Source: SZUA-318 sp045863275
GTDB taxonomy: Bacteria; Gemmatimonadota; Gemmatimonadetes; Longimicrobiales; Gaopeijiaceae
Assembly: GCA_045863275.1 (NCBI GenBank)
Contig: BTVB01000005.1
Location: 1 to 64,000, forward strand
Length of the DNA stretch: 64,000 bases
Direction of reading: 5' to 3'
Shown: positions 26,509 to 36,090 of the stretch, one piece after another
Numbering within the stretch: the stretch's first letter is position 1
Layout: each line of letters begins with the position of its first letter
The notes under the pieces: generated by a model
What the model saw: only the letters and a program-made list of their open reading frames with translations
Told to the model about the DNA's origin: nothing
Database searches by the model: none
Translations under genes and position numbers: made by a program

Positions 26509-27537
26509 GTGAAGCCGCGCGCGCCGGAACCTCCCGGGTACGTCTTCGAGGATCGGTCCGTCGTCCGCCCGGCGGCCACCCGCACGGTGTTCGAGCCCCT
26601 GTTCCGGCTCGTGCCCGCGTGGCTCACGGCGAACGCCATCACCCTCCTGGGCCTCGCCGCCACGGGGGGCATGCTCCTCCTGGTTCTCTTCGGAAACCGC
26701 CTCCCCGACGGCGTCACCGCGCTGCTGTGCCTGACGGCCCTCGTGGGCTACGCCGTGGCGGATCACCTGGACGGCATGCAGGCCCTGGCGTCGGGGACGG
26801 CCTCTCCCCTGGGGGAGTTCCTGGACCACTTCTCGGATGCCGTCAGCGGCGCGTTCCTCGCCTTCGCGGGGCTCTCCCTCATGCCCGGCGTCCCCTCGGC
26901 GGCGGCCTACGCCGCCATCGTGACGTATCTCCTGGCCTTCCTCGCCACGTACGAGGAGCGGGCCCTCTGCAGCCGGCTCCACTTCGCCCGCATCGGGGCC
27001 CTGGAGGGGCTCCTCATCCTGGGGACCTTCTTCCTGACTTCGGGCTTCGAGGCGGGGCGGGCCTTCTGGCAGCGACCCCTGGTCCAGGGGCTCCCGGGGT
27101 ACTGGATCATCCTCGCCATCGCCTACGCCGCCTTCGGCGGCACCGTCGCCGTGATCCTCGGGCGCATGCGGCGCGTGCCCTGGGAGCTGGTCCTCCACGC
27201 CGTGGCGTCGGCGGCCTTCGCGGCCGCAGGGGTCCGGGCGGGCGTGCCCGGGGGGATCGGAGCCCTGACGGGTTGGGCCATCCTCACGCTCCACGGCATG
27301 GCGTACCTGGCGCGGGCCATGCAGCCCCACCTCTTCGATGGGCGCACACGGGCCGACCGCGGCTCCGTGGTGATGGCCGCGGCCCTCCTGGCCACCGCGA
27401 TCGTCGCTCCGGGCCACGCGGCGCTCCTGTCCGTCCCGGCGATGGCCTGGGTGGGCTGGCGAGCGGCGTCGGCCACGGCGCGCGTCCTGGGGGCGTACCG
27501 GGACCACTGGATCTGGGTGAACCCCGACGGCCGCTAG
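26509..27537 (+). CDS. CDP-alcohol phosphotransferase, eukaryotic EPT/CPT-like
   Basis: A 342-residue multi-pass enzyme. The CDP-alcohol motif is present: D85-x2-D88-G89-x2-A92-...-G102-x3-D106-x3-D110, with the canonical Arg after A92 replaced by Leu93. The segment TASPLGEFLDHF and N-terminal FEDRSVV resemble the eukaryotic ethanolamine/choline phosphotransferases rather than bacterial PgsA. It would join a CDP-alcohol to a lipid or other acceptor in the membrane. Starts at GTG 26509 behind the upstream gene. It converges on, and overlaps by four bases, the nucleotidyltransferase gene. Confidence 0.85.
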   Translation: MKPRAPEPPGYVFEDRSVVRPAATRTVFEPLFRLVPAWLTANAITLLGLAATGGMLLLVLFGNRLPDGVTALLCLTALVGYAVADHLDGMQALASGTASPLGEFLDHFSDAVSGAFLAFAGLSLMPGVPSAAAYAAIVTYLLAFLATYEERALCSRLHFARIGALEGLLILGTFFLTSGFEAGRAFWQRPLVQGLPGYWIILAIAYAAFGGTVAVILGRMRRVPWELVLHAVASAAFAAAGVRAGVPGGIGALTGWAILTLHGMAYLARAMQPHLFDGRTRADRGSVVMAAALLATAIVAPGHAALLSVPAMAWVGWRAASATARVLGAYRDHWIWVNPDGR

Positions 27538-28316
27538 GAGGACCCTCCGCCGCGTTCCAGGGCCGGCAGCACGCGCTCGAGTACCCGTCGGAGGTGGCCC
27601 GCGTCGTCGATCTCTCCCCAGACCAGGTCCTCGACGCGGTGTGCGTGCACCGCGTGGGTCGGGGCCATGCGCGAGATCCGCGCCTCGTAGTCCTCCCGGA
27701 CCGCGTCGTCGCCGGCGGTCTCGTGGGCCGCGATCATGGCTTCGAGCATGCCGCGGGTGAGCCGCGTGAGCCCCACCAGCTCGCCCAGGCGCGGCGCGTC
27801 CGAGGCGGGCCGCTTGGCGATCTCGGACACGCGTCCCTCGTGACCGCACACCCACACCTCGTCTCCGGCGCCGGTGGGCCCCGAGACCAGGATGGTGGCG
27901 TCGGCGGGCGGGGCGCCGAGGAGCGCGGGGAGGGCCCTGGCCTCGAAGATCACGTCGGCCTCCAGGACCAGCGCCTCCGCGAAGGACGCCTCCGCCAGCG
28001 CGGCGCGGCCCGCGAGCGCCAGGGAGCGCATGGACCCGGTGCCCGCCGGGTCCGGGTTCACCACGACCCGGGCCTCGGGCCGAATCCGCCCGAGGGCCTC
28101 GACGATGGAAGACGCGCGGTGGCCCACGGCCACGGTCAGGCCGCCGACCCCCACCTCGTCCAGGCGGTGGAGCGCGCGCACCAGGAGGGACCGCCCTCCC
28201 ACCTCGAGCATGGGCTTGGCCTTTCCGTCGAGCTCGGGGTCGAGGCGCGAGCCCATCCCGGCGGCCAGGAGGATGGCGTGGGGGGCGCTCGCCGCGCGAG
28301 TGGATGGGGAGGCCAT
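27534..28316 (-). CDS. Sugar/choline-phosphate nucleotidyltransferase-like (LicC-type)
   Basis: A 260-residue NTP-transferase. The pyrophosphorylase signature is HAILLAAGMGSRLDPELDGKAKPML, with the G-x-G-S-R loop and a K-x-K-P; VLEADVIFEARAL gives the metal-ligand Asp, and ERVEDLVWGEIDDAGHL the C-terminal fold. LicC-type enzymes activate phosphocholine or phosphonates with CTP. Next to a CDP-alcohol phosphotransferase, this suggests it makes the CDP-head group (inference). Starts at ATG 28316. Confidence 0.8.
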   Translation of the reverse strand: MASPSTRAASAPHAILLAAGMGSRLDPELDGKAKPMLEVGGRSLLVRALHRLDEVGVGGLTVAVGHRASSIVEALGRIRPEARVVVNPDPAGTGSMRSLALAGRAALAEASFAEALVLEADVIFEARALPALLGAPPADATILVSGPTGAGDEVWVCGHEGRVSEIAKRPASDAPRLGELVGLTRLTRGMLEAMIAAHETAGDDAVREDYEARISRMAPTHAVHAHRVEDLVWGEIDDAGHLRRVLERVLPALERGGGSS

Positions 28317-28392
28317 GGGCGGGCTATGTTCTCCGGGCTCGGCGCCCAGGGCCGTCCGTGCCCGGGCGATCTTCACAGGAAAGAGCTGCCTA

Positions 28393-29718
28393 ATGTCAGA
28401 CCGTGAGGCGCCCGCCGCCAGCAGGCGGGAGTCGTACGCGTTCACCACCGCCCATCTCACCCTGGCGGCCTTCGGGGCGTACTTCTGCATGTACGCGTTC
28501 CGGAAGCCCATCGCCGCCGCGCGCTTCGACGGCGCCACGTTCCTGGGCACCGGCGTCGAGCTCAAGACGGCACTCCTGGTGGGGCAGGTCGTCGGGTACG
28601 CCCTCTCCAAGTACCTGGGCATCGTCGTCTGCTCCACCCTGAGCGCGCGGGCCCGTGCCGCGACGCTGGTGGGCTTCGTCGTCCTCGGGGAGCTGGCCCT
28701 GGTGCTCTTCGCCGTGGTGCCCGGCGGCTGGAAGGTGGCCGCCATGTTCCTCAACGGACTCCCCCTGGGGATGGTGTGGGGGCTCGTCGTCCGGTACCTG
28801 GAGGGGCGGCGCTCCTCGGAGATCCTCCTGTCCGGGCTCTCCATCTCCTTCATCGTGTCCAGCGGCATCGTGAAGGACGTGGGCCTCTGGACCATGGACC
28901 GTTGGGGGATCGCCGAGGCCTGGATGCCGGCGGTGACGGGGGCCCTCTTCTTGCTGCCCTTCGTGGCGTGCGTCGCCCTGTTGGAGGTGGCCCGGCCGCC
29001 CGATGCCGGGGACGTGGCTGCGAGGAGGGAGCGGAGGCCCATGGGCCGAGCGGAGCGGAGGGCGTTCCTGCGCCGGTACGCCCTGGGGCTGGCGCCCCTC
29101 ATGCTCCTGTACCTCTTCCTCACCGCCTACCGAGACTTCCGGGACAACTACGGCATCGAGATCTTCGCCCAGCTCGGGTACGCCGACACCCCGGCCCTCT
29201 TCACCCGCGCGGAGGCGCCCGCGGGCCTGGCGGTCCTGGTGGCCATGGGGCTCCTCGTGCTCGTGCGCGACAACGTGCGCGGGCTCCTCGCCACCTACGG
29301 CCTCATGGCCCTGGGCCTCGTCCTCGTCCTCGTCACCACCCTGGCCTTCCAGTCCGGCCACGTGAGCGGCATGACCTGGATGGTGGGCGTGGGCGCCGGC
29401 TCGTATCTGGCCTACGTCCCGGTGGGTGCCGTCTTCTTCGACCGGCTCACCGCCGCGGGGGGAAGCGCGGGGACGGCGGTGCTGGGGATCTACGTCGCCG
29501 ACGCCATCGGCTACACCGGGTCGGTGGGGACGCAGCTCTTCAAGGACCTGGGGGCCGCCACGCTGTCGCGGGCGGACTTCTTCCTCGACTTCTCGGTGGG
29601 CCTGTCCGTCCTCGGGCTCGTCTGCCTCGCCGGGTCGGTGTGGGGGGTGCTGCGGGGGGCCGGCTCTCCGACACCCGAGGCACAGGGAACCCTCTCGCCG
29701 AGTGAGTCAGTCTGTTGA
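28393..29718 (+). CDS. DUF5690-family multi-pass membrane transporter
   Basis: A 441-residue MFS-like protein with about 12 hydrophobic segments. It opens with the family start LAAFGAYFCMYAFRKPIAAARFDG and contains the conserved YRDFRDNYGIEIF between helices 6 and 7. DUF5690 proteins are annotated beside phosphonate-metabolism genes in some genomes as I recall, which would fit a head-group module. ATG 28393 follows AGGAAAGAG. It is divergent from the nucleotidyltransferase gene, sharing a 76-nt gap. Confidence 0.8.
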   Translation: MSDREAPAASRRESYAFTTAHLTLAAFGAYFCMYAFRKPIAAARFDGATFLGTGVELKTALLVGQVVGYALSKYLGIVVCSTLSARARAATLVGFVVLGELALVLFAVVPGGWKVAAMFLNGLPLGMVWGLVVRYLEGRRSSEILLSGLSISFIVSSGIVKDVGLWTMDRWGIAEAWMPAVTGALFLLPFVACVALLEVARPPDAGDVAARRERRPMGRAERRAFLRRYALGLAPLMLLYLFLTAYRDFRDNYGIEIFAQLGYADTPALFTRAEAPAGLAVLVAMGLLVLVRDNVRGLLATYGLMALGLVLVLVTTLAFQSGHVSGMTWMVGVGAGSYLAYVPVGAVFFDRLTAAGGSAGTAVLGIYVADAIGYTGSVGTQLFKDLGAATLSRADFFLDFSVGLSVLGLVCLAGSVWGVLRGAGSPTPEAQGTLSPSESVC

Positions 29719-30007
29719 GAGGGCCTCCCCTGCTCCGGGGGTGTCCGCTCCTCTTCTCCCTCCGGGAGGGGACGGTGCGGTACCGTCGGATGGCGGAGGC
29801 CCGGTGAGCCCCCCGGGGTCGACCCCATGGAAGCGCTCCGCTCGGAGTGCTGGAGATGCTCGGGGGTAGGCTCTGCCCCCGTCGAGTGCGTCATCCTGGT
29901 TGCGCCGTTTCCGTTTCGGATCGGATCTTCACGCACACACACGCGAACGTCCGGTCCTCCCGCGGAGCGGACACAACGGATCCATACAGCCTGGAGGGCG
30001 ATCGCAT

Positions 30008-31780
30008 ATGAGCCGTACCCGTCTGCCGGGGGTCCTCCTGGGACTCTCCCTCGCGGCCTGTGCCGCCCCCATGAGCCTGCCCACGACCCCGCCCCCGGAC
30101 GAGGGCCGCCGCGTCGTGGCCGAGCACGGGGCGGTCTCGTCGGCCAGCCCCCACGCCAGCGAGGCGGGCGTGGAGATCCTCCGCGCCGGCGGCAACGCCA
30201 TCGACGCGGCGGTCGCCACGGCGTTCGCCGTCGGCGTCACCGAGCCGCAGATGTCCGGCATCGGGGGCAGCGGGGCCATGACCATCTGGCTCCAGGGCGA
30301 AGGGCGGGCGGAGTTCATCGACTTCTATGCGGCCCAGAACGCCGACAGCTGGGCCGCCGCCTTCGCTTCGGGGCGCCTGCCCGCGGAGCGGACCGGGCCC
30401 GCGGACCTGCGCATCGTGGGCATCCCCGGGGAAGTGGCCGGCCTCCTCGCGGCGCACGAGAAGTACGGCCGCCTCCCGCGCGCCCGGGTCCTGCAGCCCG
30501 CGATCCGGCTCGCCGAGGAGGGGTTCCCGGTGAACCAGGTCCTGGCCGAGTTCATCCTGTCCTCGCGGGAGAAGCTGGGCCGCTTCGACGCCTCGATGGC
30601 GCTCATGATGCCCGGCGGCGAGGCCCTCGCCCCCGGGGACCGGTTCCGCAACCCCGAGCTGGCGGGAGTGCTCCGGCGCATCGCCGAGGAGGGCGTCGAC
30701 GGGTTCTACAGGGGTGAGACCGCTCGTCGCCTGGTGGAGGCGCTCAACGCCGGCGGCAACCCGGCCACGCTGGAGGATCTGGCCAACTACCGGGTTCAAT
30801 GGGAGCGGCCGGTCTGCGCGACGTACCGCGGGCGTGTCCTCCTGTCGGCGCCGCCGCCCCAGAGCGGCGCGAACGTGCTCCAGGTGCTGAAGCTCGTCGA
30901 GCCCTACGATCTGCCCCAATTGGGACTTCCCACGCACTCGGCACGGGCGCTGGACGTCCTGGCCTCGGCGCTCCGCGTCGGGACCGCGGACAACCGGGGC
31001 AACGGTGACCCCGACTGGTCGCCGATGGCCGCGGCGGGGCGCGTCTCCGACGCCCACGTGCGGGAGAGGTCGGAGCTGGTGGGGAAGGGCCGGGTGGTGT
31101 CGCCGGTTCCCGAGGCCGACGCGCTGCGATACGAGGCGGCGACGCCGCCGGCGTCGTGCGCGGCCCTGGATCCCTACGGCCCGACGCCGGCGATTCCCGG
31201 CGTCGCGTCTTCGGGTGGTGCCGGCGAGGATCCCGGGCACGGAGAGACGACGCACCTGTCGGTGGTGGACGACGAGGGCAACGCCGTGGCGCTGACGCAG
31301 ACCAACAGCACGGTCTTCGGGTCCGGCGCCAGCGTCCTCGGCTTCTTCCTCAACGACTCCGGGTTCCAGTTCACGCCGGAGAGCGTGGCGGCTCCGTCCC
31401 TTTCCCGATGGCGGACGCGCTCGACGACCATCTCGCCTACGGTCGTCCTGAAGGACGGCAGCGTGGAGATGGTCGTCGGAGCGCCGGGCGGGGGACTCAT
31501 CCAACCCACCATCGCCCAGGCCATGGTCTATGTGCTCGACTACGGCATGGACCCACTCGAGGCGGTGCGCATGCCCCGGCTCTTCGCCAACCCGGGCTCG
31601 GGAGCCCTGCAGATGGAGACCGGTTTCACGGCCTCGGCCCTCGAAGGTGCCCGTGCCATGGGGTGGGAGCCGGAAGCGCTGCCGCCCGGCTACGCCCGCA
31701 TCTACATGATCGCGCGCCGCGGCGGGCGCTGGGTCGCCGTGGCCGACCCACGACACAACGGGGAGGCGCGGGGCTACTGA
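30008..31780 (+). CDS. ggt: Gamma-glutamyltransferase (lipoprotein)
   Basis: A 590-residue N-terminal nucleophile hydrolase. A lipobox (LAAC) makes it a periplasmic-side lipoprotein. The autoprocessing Thr is T414 in the segment GETTHLSVVDDEGNAV; the conserved GGNAIDAAVA and RIVGIPGEVAGL segments lie in the large subunit and SGFQFTPE, GAPGGG in the small one. It would hydrolyse or transfer gamma-glutamyl groups, for example glutathione. ATG 30008 has GGAGG upstream. It is last in the typical-codon region; the region just downstream holds a truncated foreign gene in the same frame. Confidence 0.9.
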   Translation: MSRTRLPGVLLGLSLAACAAPMSLPTTPPPDEGRRVVAEHGAVSSASPHASEAGVEILRAGGNAIDAAVATAFAVGVTEPQMSGIGGSGAMTIWLQGEGRAEFIDFYAAQNADSWAAAFASGRLPAERTGPADLRIVGIPGEVAGLLAAHEKYGRLPRARVLQPAIRLAEEGFPVNQVLAEFILSSREKLGRFDASMALMMPGGEALAPGDRFRNPELAGVLRRIAEEGVDGFYRGETARRLVEALNAGGNPATLEDLANYRVQWERPVCATYRGRVLLSAPPPQSGANVLQVLKLVEPYDLPQLGLPTHSARALDVLASALRVGTADNRGNGDPDWSPMAAAGRVSDAHVRERSELVGKGRVVSPVPEADALRYEAATPPASCAALDPYGPTPAIPGVASSGGAGEDPGHGETTHLSVVDDEGNAVALTQTNSTVFGSGASVLGFFLNDSGFQFTPESVAAPSLSRWRTRSTTISPTVVLKDGSVEMVVGAPGGGLIQPTIAQAMVYVLDYGMDPLEAVRMPRLFANPGSGALQMETGFTASALEGARAMGWEPEALPPGYARIYMIARRGGRWVAVADPRHNGEARGY

Positions 31781-31810
31781 TCCGGCGCGGGGACGATCGG
31801 GACGACCGGC

Positions 31811-32761
31811 TACGGCTCTGCTGTCCCACCGGATGACGTGACCCGCCACAACGGCGCCGGGCGTTTGGCTCGTCTGCGAATGCGGCCGATGTCCCTCTTC
31901 GAGAGCGGTCACTCCACGGGGGAGGCTTCTCTGTCCGCGCTCCTAAGCGGGCAGCCCCCTCGAGCCCCTGACCCCGGCATGAAGGTGCGTGACCTATTGG
32001 AGCGGATCGCAGTCGGCGGATGGCCTGGCCTGCTGGACAAAGAGGTGCCACGGGCGTTGAGGGCGGTGCGGGCGTACATAGACGTGGTCTGCCGCACGGA
32101 CATCCAACGCGTGGATGGTGTGGCGCATGACCCGGAGAAGGTGATGCTGTTGATGCGATCTTTGGCCCGAAACCTCTCGACGATGACGAGTCTGGGGAAG
32201 CTGGCTCGGGACGTGGGTGATCCTGGCGAGCCGCTGGCCAAGAACACAGTGAGCGCGTACTACGATGCGCTCACTCGCCTGATGGTCGTGGAGGACCAGC
32301 CGGCCTGGGCCCCGCACCTTCGGTCACGCTCGCGTGTCAGGACCTCACCCCGACGGCATCTTGTGGATCCCTCCCTAGCCGTCGCCGTCTTGAGGGCCAC
32401 GCCCGACAGGCTGCTCCAGGACATGGACATCGCTGGCTTCCTGTTCGAGTCGCTGGTGATCCGTGACCTGCGGATCTACTCCCAATCGGAGGACGCCCAT
32501 GTCTTGCATTACAGGGACAACACGGACCTAGAGGTTGACGCGGTCATCGAGGCGGCAGATGGCCGGTGGGCGGCGTTCGAGATCAAGCTCGGTTCTGGAG
32601 CGGTCGATCAGGGGGCGGAGAGCCTGCTCAAGTTCGCGAGCCGAATCGACACGGCGAGATGCGGCGAGCCTCAGATGCTGGGGGTCATCACGGGCACCGG
32701 CCTTTCGTACGCCCGGGCCGATGGGGTTGCGGTGATCCCCATCGGAACGCTGGGCCCGTAG
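31811..32761 (+). pseudogene. 5'-truncated DUF4143/AAA (P-loop) ATPase gene
   Basis: The frame encodes the C-terminal two-thirds of a DUF4143-type ATPase: it picks up at the family segment GSAVPPDDVTRHNGAGR...LRMRPMSLFE (from 31,811) and continues through the DUF4143 helices and a PD-(D/E)xK-like segment (TDLEVDAVIE, FEIKLGSG). The N-terminal Walker A/B region, roughly 110 residues, is missing and the homology begins directly behind the gamma-glutamyltransferase stop in the same frame. Only a GTG at 31838 could start a truncated product. It looks like a deletion junction or a remnant of an inserted gene. Confidence 0.75.
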
Positions 32762-32809
32762 CGGAGTGGGGTGCTGGATTCAGTCTAGGTTGCACCAATC
32801 CGGACGGCT

Positions 32810-32865
32810 GGATTGAGCTGCGGTGGGGCTTCGCCCCATCCTCGCTCCCCTCGCGCGTGAGCGGG
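32810..32865. repeat. 56-nt direct repeat, copy A
   Basis: Identical to 47,249-47,304 except one base (T for A at the hairpin loop). It holds two hairpins (GGTGGGG with CCCCATC, and CGCTC with GAGCG) and lies in the gap after the truncated DUF4143 gene. Together the copies frame 14.4 kb. Confidence 0.85.
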
Positions 32866-32908
32866 CATTCGGGGCCTCCCCTTGCCCCCTGCGGCGCCCG
32901 TCGCTAAT

Positions 32909-32935
32909 ATCGATCGTCGTTAATCGACCGTCGAT
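32909..32935. promoter_or_regulatory. Candidate PadR operator (second pair)
   Basis: A 27-nt imperfect palindrome (ATCGATCGTCG then CGACCGTCGAT, about 20 of 27 positions symmetric) lies 54 nt before the second PadR start in an AT-richer patch. Confidence 0.45.
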
Positions 32936-32988
32936 GTCCCCCAAGCCGACAAGCCGGATTGGGGCTTCTACCTTCTCCGGGGACCCCA

Positions 32989-33348
32989 ATGAACCCGAGC
33001 GACGACGAACCGGCGCGTCCGATCACGCCCGCGACCTTCCATATCCTCCTCACGCTTGCTGATGAGGGGGCCGCGCACGGTTACCACGTCAAGCGCGTCG
33101 TCGAAGAGCGCACCGGCGGCGCGGTGCTCCTGGGCGCGGGCACGTTGTACGCTGGCCTGCAACGGATGACGAAGGACGGACTGATCGCGGAAACCGACGC
33201 TCCGGCCGACGACCTGGACGTGGAGCCGGGCTCGCGGTGGCGCTTCTACGCGATCACGCCGCTGGGGCGGGACGTGCTGCGCGGCGAGGTCGCGCGCATG
33301 GAGGCGGACCTCGCGGCCGCGCGCGCGGTCGTGCACCGGCCGGCCTGA
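32989..33348 (+). CDS. PadR-family transcriptional regulator (second)
   Basis: A 119-residue PadR protein: FHILLTLADEGAAHGYHVKRVVEE, then GAGTLYAGLQRMTKDGLIAE forms the recognition helix and wing, followed by YAITPLGRDVL and a C-terminal dimerisation helix. The ATG at 32989 gives the family start; the upstream ATG at 32959 would add an odd leader. It lies 18 nt before the permease gene and behind a candidate operator, so it probably represses the pair. Confidence 0.87.
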   Translation: MNPSDDEPARPITPATFHILLTLADEGAAHGYHVKRVVEERTGGAVLLGAGTLYAGLQRMTKDGLIAETDAPADDLDVEPGSRWRFYAITPLGRDVLRGEVARMEADLAAARAVVHRPA

Positions 33349-33366
33349 GGCCAACGAGCCGTCGCC

Positions 33367-36090
33367 ATGTCCCGGATCCTGCCCGATCCCGGCCGCCGCG
33401 CCCCGTCGGGTCCACCCGACCCCCGCTTCCGCGTCCTGCTCGTGCCCTATCCGCGCACGTTCCGGGAGGAGTACGGCGCGGATCTGGTGCTGCACCTGAC
33501 ACGCCAGCGCTCGGAGCCGCGCTACCGGGGGCGCCTCGGCGTGACGCGCTTCTGGTGGGACGCGGGGTGGGACGCGTTGGGGGCGGGCTTGAAGATGCGC
33601 GTGTTCGGAGGACCCTACGGAGGAGGGATGGGGACGATGATGGACGCGATGGGAAGGGACCTGCATCAGGCGCTGCGCGGGCTGGCCCGCAATCCGGGGT
33701 ACGTGGCGGTCTTCATCCTGACCCTGGCCCTGGGGATCGGCGCGAACACGGCCATGTTCAGCGCAGTGAACGGCGTGCTGCTGCGCCCGCTTCCGCACGA
33801 CGACGGCGACCAGCTCGTGTACCTGCGCCAGGCGGCCGACGGGATCGACCAGGGCAACACTACGTTCTCCGTGCCGGAGATCGAGGACTACCGCCGGGGC
33901 GCGCCCTCCCTCGAGGCCGTGGCCGAGTTCTCCGCGCTCACCTTCACGATGCTCGGCACCGAGAGCCCGCGGCGGGTGCGCGCCGGGATCGTCACGGGCA
34001 ACTACTTCGAGGTGATGGGTCTGTCGGCCACGCTCGGCCGCACGATCGGGCGCGAGGACGACGGCCCAACCGCACCCGCGGTCGTCGTGCTGTCCGACAC
34101 GTACTGGAGGAGCGTCTTCGGCGCCGATCCGGACATCCTCGGCAGAACGGTCGAGATCAACGGGCGCTCGGCCACCTTCGTCGGTGTCGCGGAAGCCGCG
34201 CCGCCCTACCCGGAGCGGACCGAGATCTACGTGAACATGGCGGCGAGCCCGCACCACCTCGACGCCTCGATGACGCACGACCGCGTGCACCGCATGACGG
34301 AGGTGTTCGCGCGTCTGGCTCCTGGGGCGACGGTCGAGTCGGCGCGCGCCGAGGTGTCGTCGATCTTCGAGCGCGTCTCCGCGGAGTACCCGGAGGCGTA
34401 CGACGAGGCCTCGGGCTATCGCGTCTCCGTGACGCCCCTCAAGACGCAGCTCACGGCGCGGGCCCGTCCGACGCTCCTGCTGCTGCTCGGCACGGCGACG
34501 CTCGTGCTCGTCATCGCGTGCGCGAACCTCGCCAACCTCACGCTCACGCGCGTGCTGCGCCGTGAGCACGAGCTGGCGATCCGCGTGTCGCTCGGCGCGA
34601 GCCGCCGGGAGCTGCGCCGACAGCTCCTGGTCGAGAGCCTCGTCCTGGCGCTCGCCGGGGCGGGGCTCGGCCTGCTGATCGCCTCGGTGAGCCTCGGCAT
34701 GCTCGTGGCCTTCGCCGAGCGCTTGACGTCACGGGCCTCGGAGATCCAGCTCGACGCGCCGGTCTTCGGCTTCGCGCTCCTCGCGGCGATGGTGGCCACG
34801 GCGTTCTTCACGCTGCTCCCGCCCCTGCCGTCCAACGACGGGGTGGGGGGCGGGCTGACGCGCGCGGGTGCCCGCGCGACGGGAGGGTCCAGAGCCAAGC
34901 GCACGCAGCGGGCGCTCGTCGTGGCGCAGATCGCGACGTCGTTCGTGCTGCTCATCGGCGCGGGGCTGCTCGCTCGCTCGCTCCGGCACCTCACCCACAT
35001 CGAGACCGGCTTCGACACGCGCCAGGTGCTCGCCATGGACATCCCGCCGAACGGGATCCTGGTGCGTACGGACGAGGCGCGGAACCGCTATCTCGACATC
35101 CTCGAGGACGTGCGCGCGATCCCCGGCGTCGAGAAGGCGGCGCTCGCCAGCCAGGTCCCGCTCTCGGGCGGAGCGTTCCGCATTGACGTCGCCGTGGACG
35201 GCCACACCCCCATGGAGGGCGAGCCGGCGCCGATGGCGGAGTTCCGGGTCGTCTCGCCCGACTACTTCGCCGCCGCGGGGATCGAGATCGTACGCGGCCG
35301 CGAGTTCGTGTCGACGGACGTGGAGGACGGGCAGAGGGTCGTCGTCGTCAACGAGTCGATGGCGCGCGCGTACTTCGGGGACCGGAACCCCGTCGGGCAG
35401 CAGGTCGCCTGGACCGACCCCCTCGCGGCCCGCTTCCTCGGCGTCGGCCCCGAGTGGCGGACGATCGTGGGCGTGGCCGAGGATGTGCATGACGTCGGCC
35501 TCGAGGCGAACATCGCCCACACCGTCTACAACCCCTACCCGCAGATCCGTTGGACCGGTGCGCTGCTGGTGCGCACGGCCCTCGAGCCGGCGAGGCTCGT
35601 GCCCGAGATCCGCAGGGCGATCCTGTCGCACGATCCCCAGCAGCCCATCGAGAACGTCGCGACGCTCGAGGACCTGGGCAGTCGCTCCGTGGCGCCGCAG
35701 CGCCTGAACGCGACGTTGCTCGGCGCCTTCGCGCTACTCGCTCTCGTCATCGCGGCCGTGGGGATCGCCGGGGTGCTCGCCTTCAACGTCGGGACCCGCA
35801 AACGAGAGTTCGGCGTCCGCAGCGCGCTCGGCGCTGCGCGCCACCAGATCGGGTCCAGCGTGCTCGTGGAAGGCCTCACCCTCGCCGCGTTGGGAGTCGC
35901 CATAGGGAGCGTCGCGGCCGTGGGCCTCACGCGCTTCATCTCGGGGCTGCTCGTGGGCGTGCCCGCGCTCGATCCCGTGACGTTCGTCGGGGTCGGCCTG
36001 CTGCTCGGAGGCATCGCGGTCGCCTCGGCGTGGTGGCCCGCGTGGCGCGCGGCGGCGGTGGACCCGGTCGAGGCGCTGGGGGCGGAATGA
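33367..36090 (+). CDS. ADOP-type ABC transporter permease (second)
   Basis: A 907-residue duplicated FtsX/MacB-like permease. Its N-terminal 90 residues (FRVLLVPYPRTFREEYGADLVLHL) form the YPRTFR-type prefix, different from the prefixes of the two other permeases here. The two FtsX blocks carry HELAIRVSLGASRRE and KREFGVRSALGAAR. No ATPase is adjacent. The ATG at 33367 follows the PadR stop by 18 nt; the 3' end overlaps a DUF4386 gene (ATGA), so PadR, permease and DUF4386 may form one transcript. Confidence 0.88.
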   Translation: MSRILPDPGRRAPSGPPDPRFRVLLVPYPRTFREEYGADLVLHLTRQRSEPRYRGRLGVTRFWWDAGWDALGAGLKMRVFGGPYGGGMGTMMDAMGRDLHQALRGLARNPGYVAVFILTLALGIGANTAMFSAVNGVLLRPLPHDDGDQLVYLRQAADGIDQGNTTFSVPEIEDYRRGAPSLEAVAEFSALTFTMLGTESPRRVRAGIVTGNYFEVMGLSATLGRTIGREDDGPTAPAVVVLSDTYWRSVFGADPDILGRTVEINGRSATFVGVAEAAPPYPERTEIYVNMAASPHHLDASMTHDRVHRMTEVFARLAPGATVESARAEVSSIFERVSAEYPEAYDEASGYRVSVTPLKTQLTARARPTLLLLLGTATLVLVIACANLANLTLTRVLRREHELAIRVSLGASRRELRRQLLVESLVLALAGAGLGLLIASVSLGMLVAFAERLTSRASEIQLDAPVFGFALLAAMVATAFFTLLPPLPSNDGVGGGLTRAGARATGGSRAKRTQRALVVAQIATSFVLLIGAGLLARSLRHLTHIETGFDTRQVLAMDIPPNGILVRTDEARNRYLDILEDVRAIPGVEKAALASQVPLSGGAFRIDVAVDGHTPMEGEPAPMAEFRVVSPDYFAAAGIEIVRGREFVSTDVEDGQRVVVVNESMARAYFGDRNPVGQQVAWTDPLAARFLGVGPEWRTIVGVAEDVHDVGLEANIAHTVYNPYPQIRWTGALLVRTALEPARLVPEIRRAILSHDPQQPIENVATLEDLGSRSVAPQRLNATLLGAFALLALVIAAVGIAGVLAFNVGTRKREFGVRSALGAARHQIGSSVLVEGLTLAALGVAIGSVAAVGLTRFISGLLVGVPALDPVTFVGVGLLLGGIAVASAWWPAWRAAAVDPVEALGAE

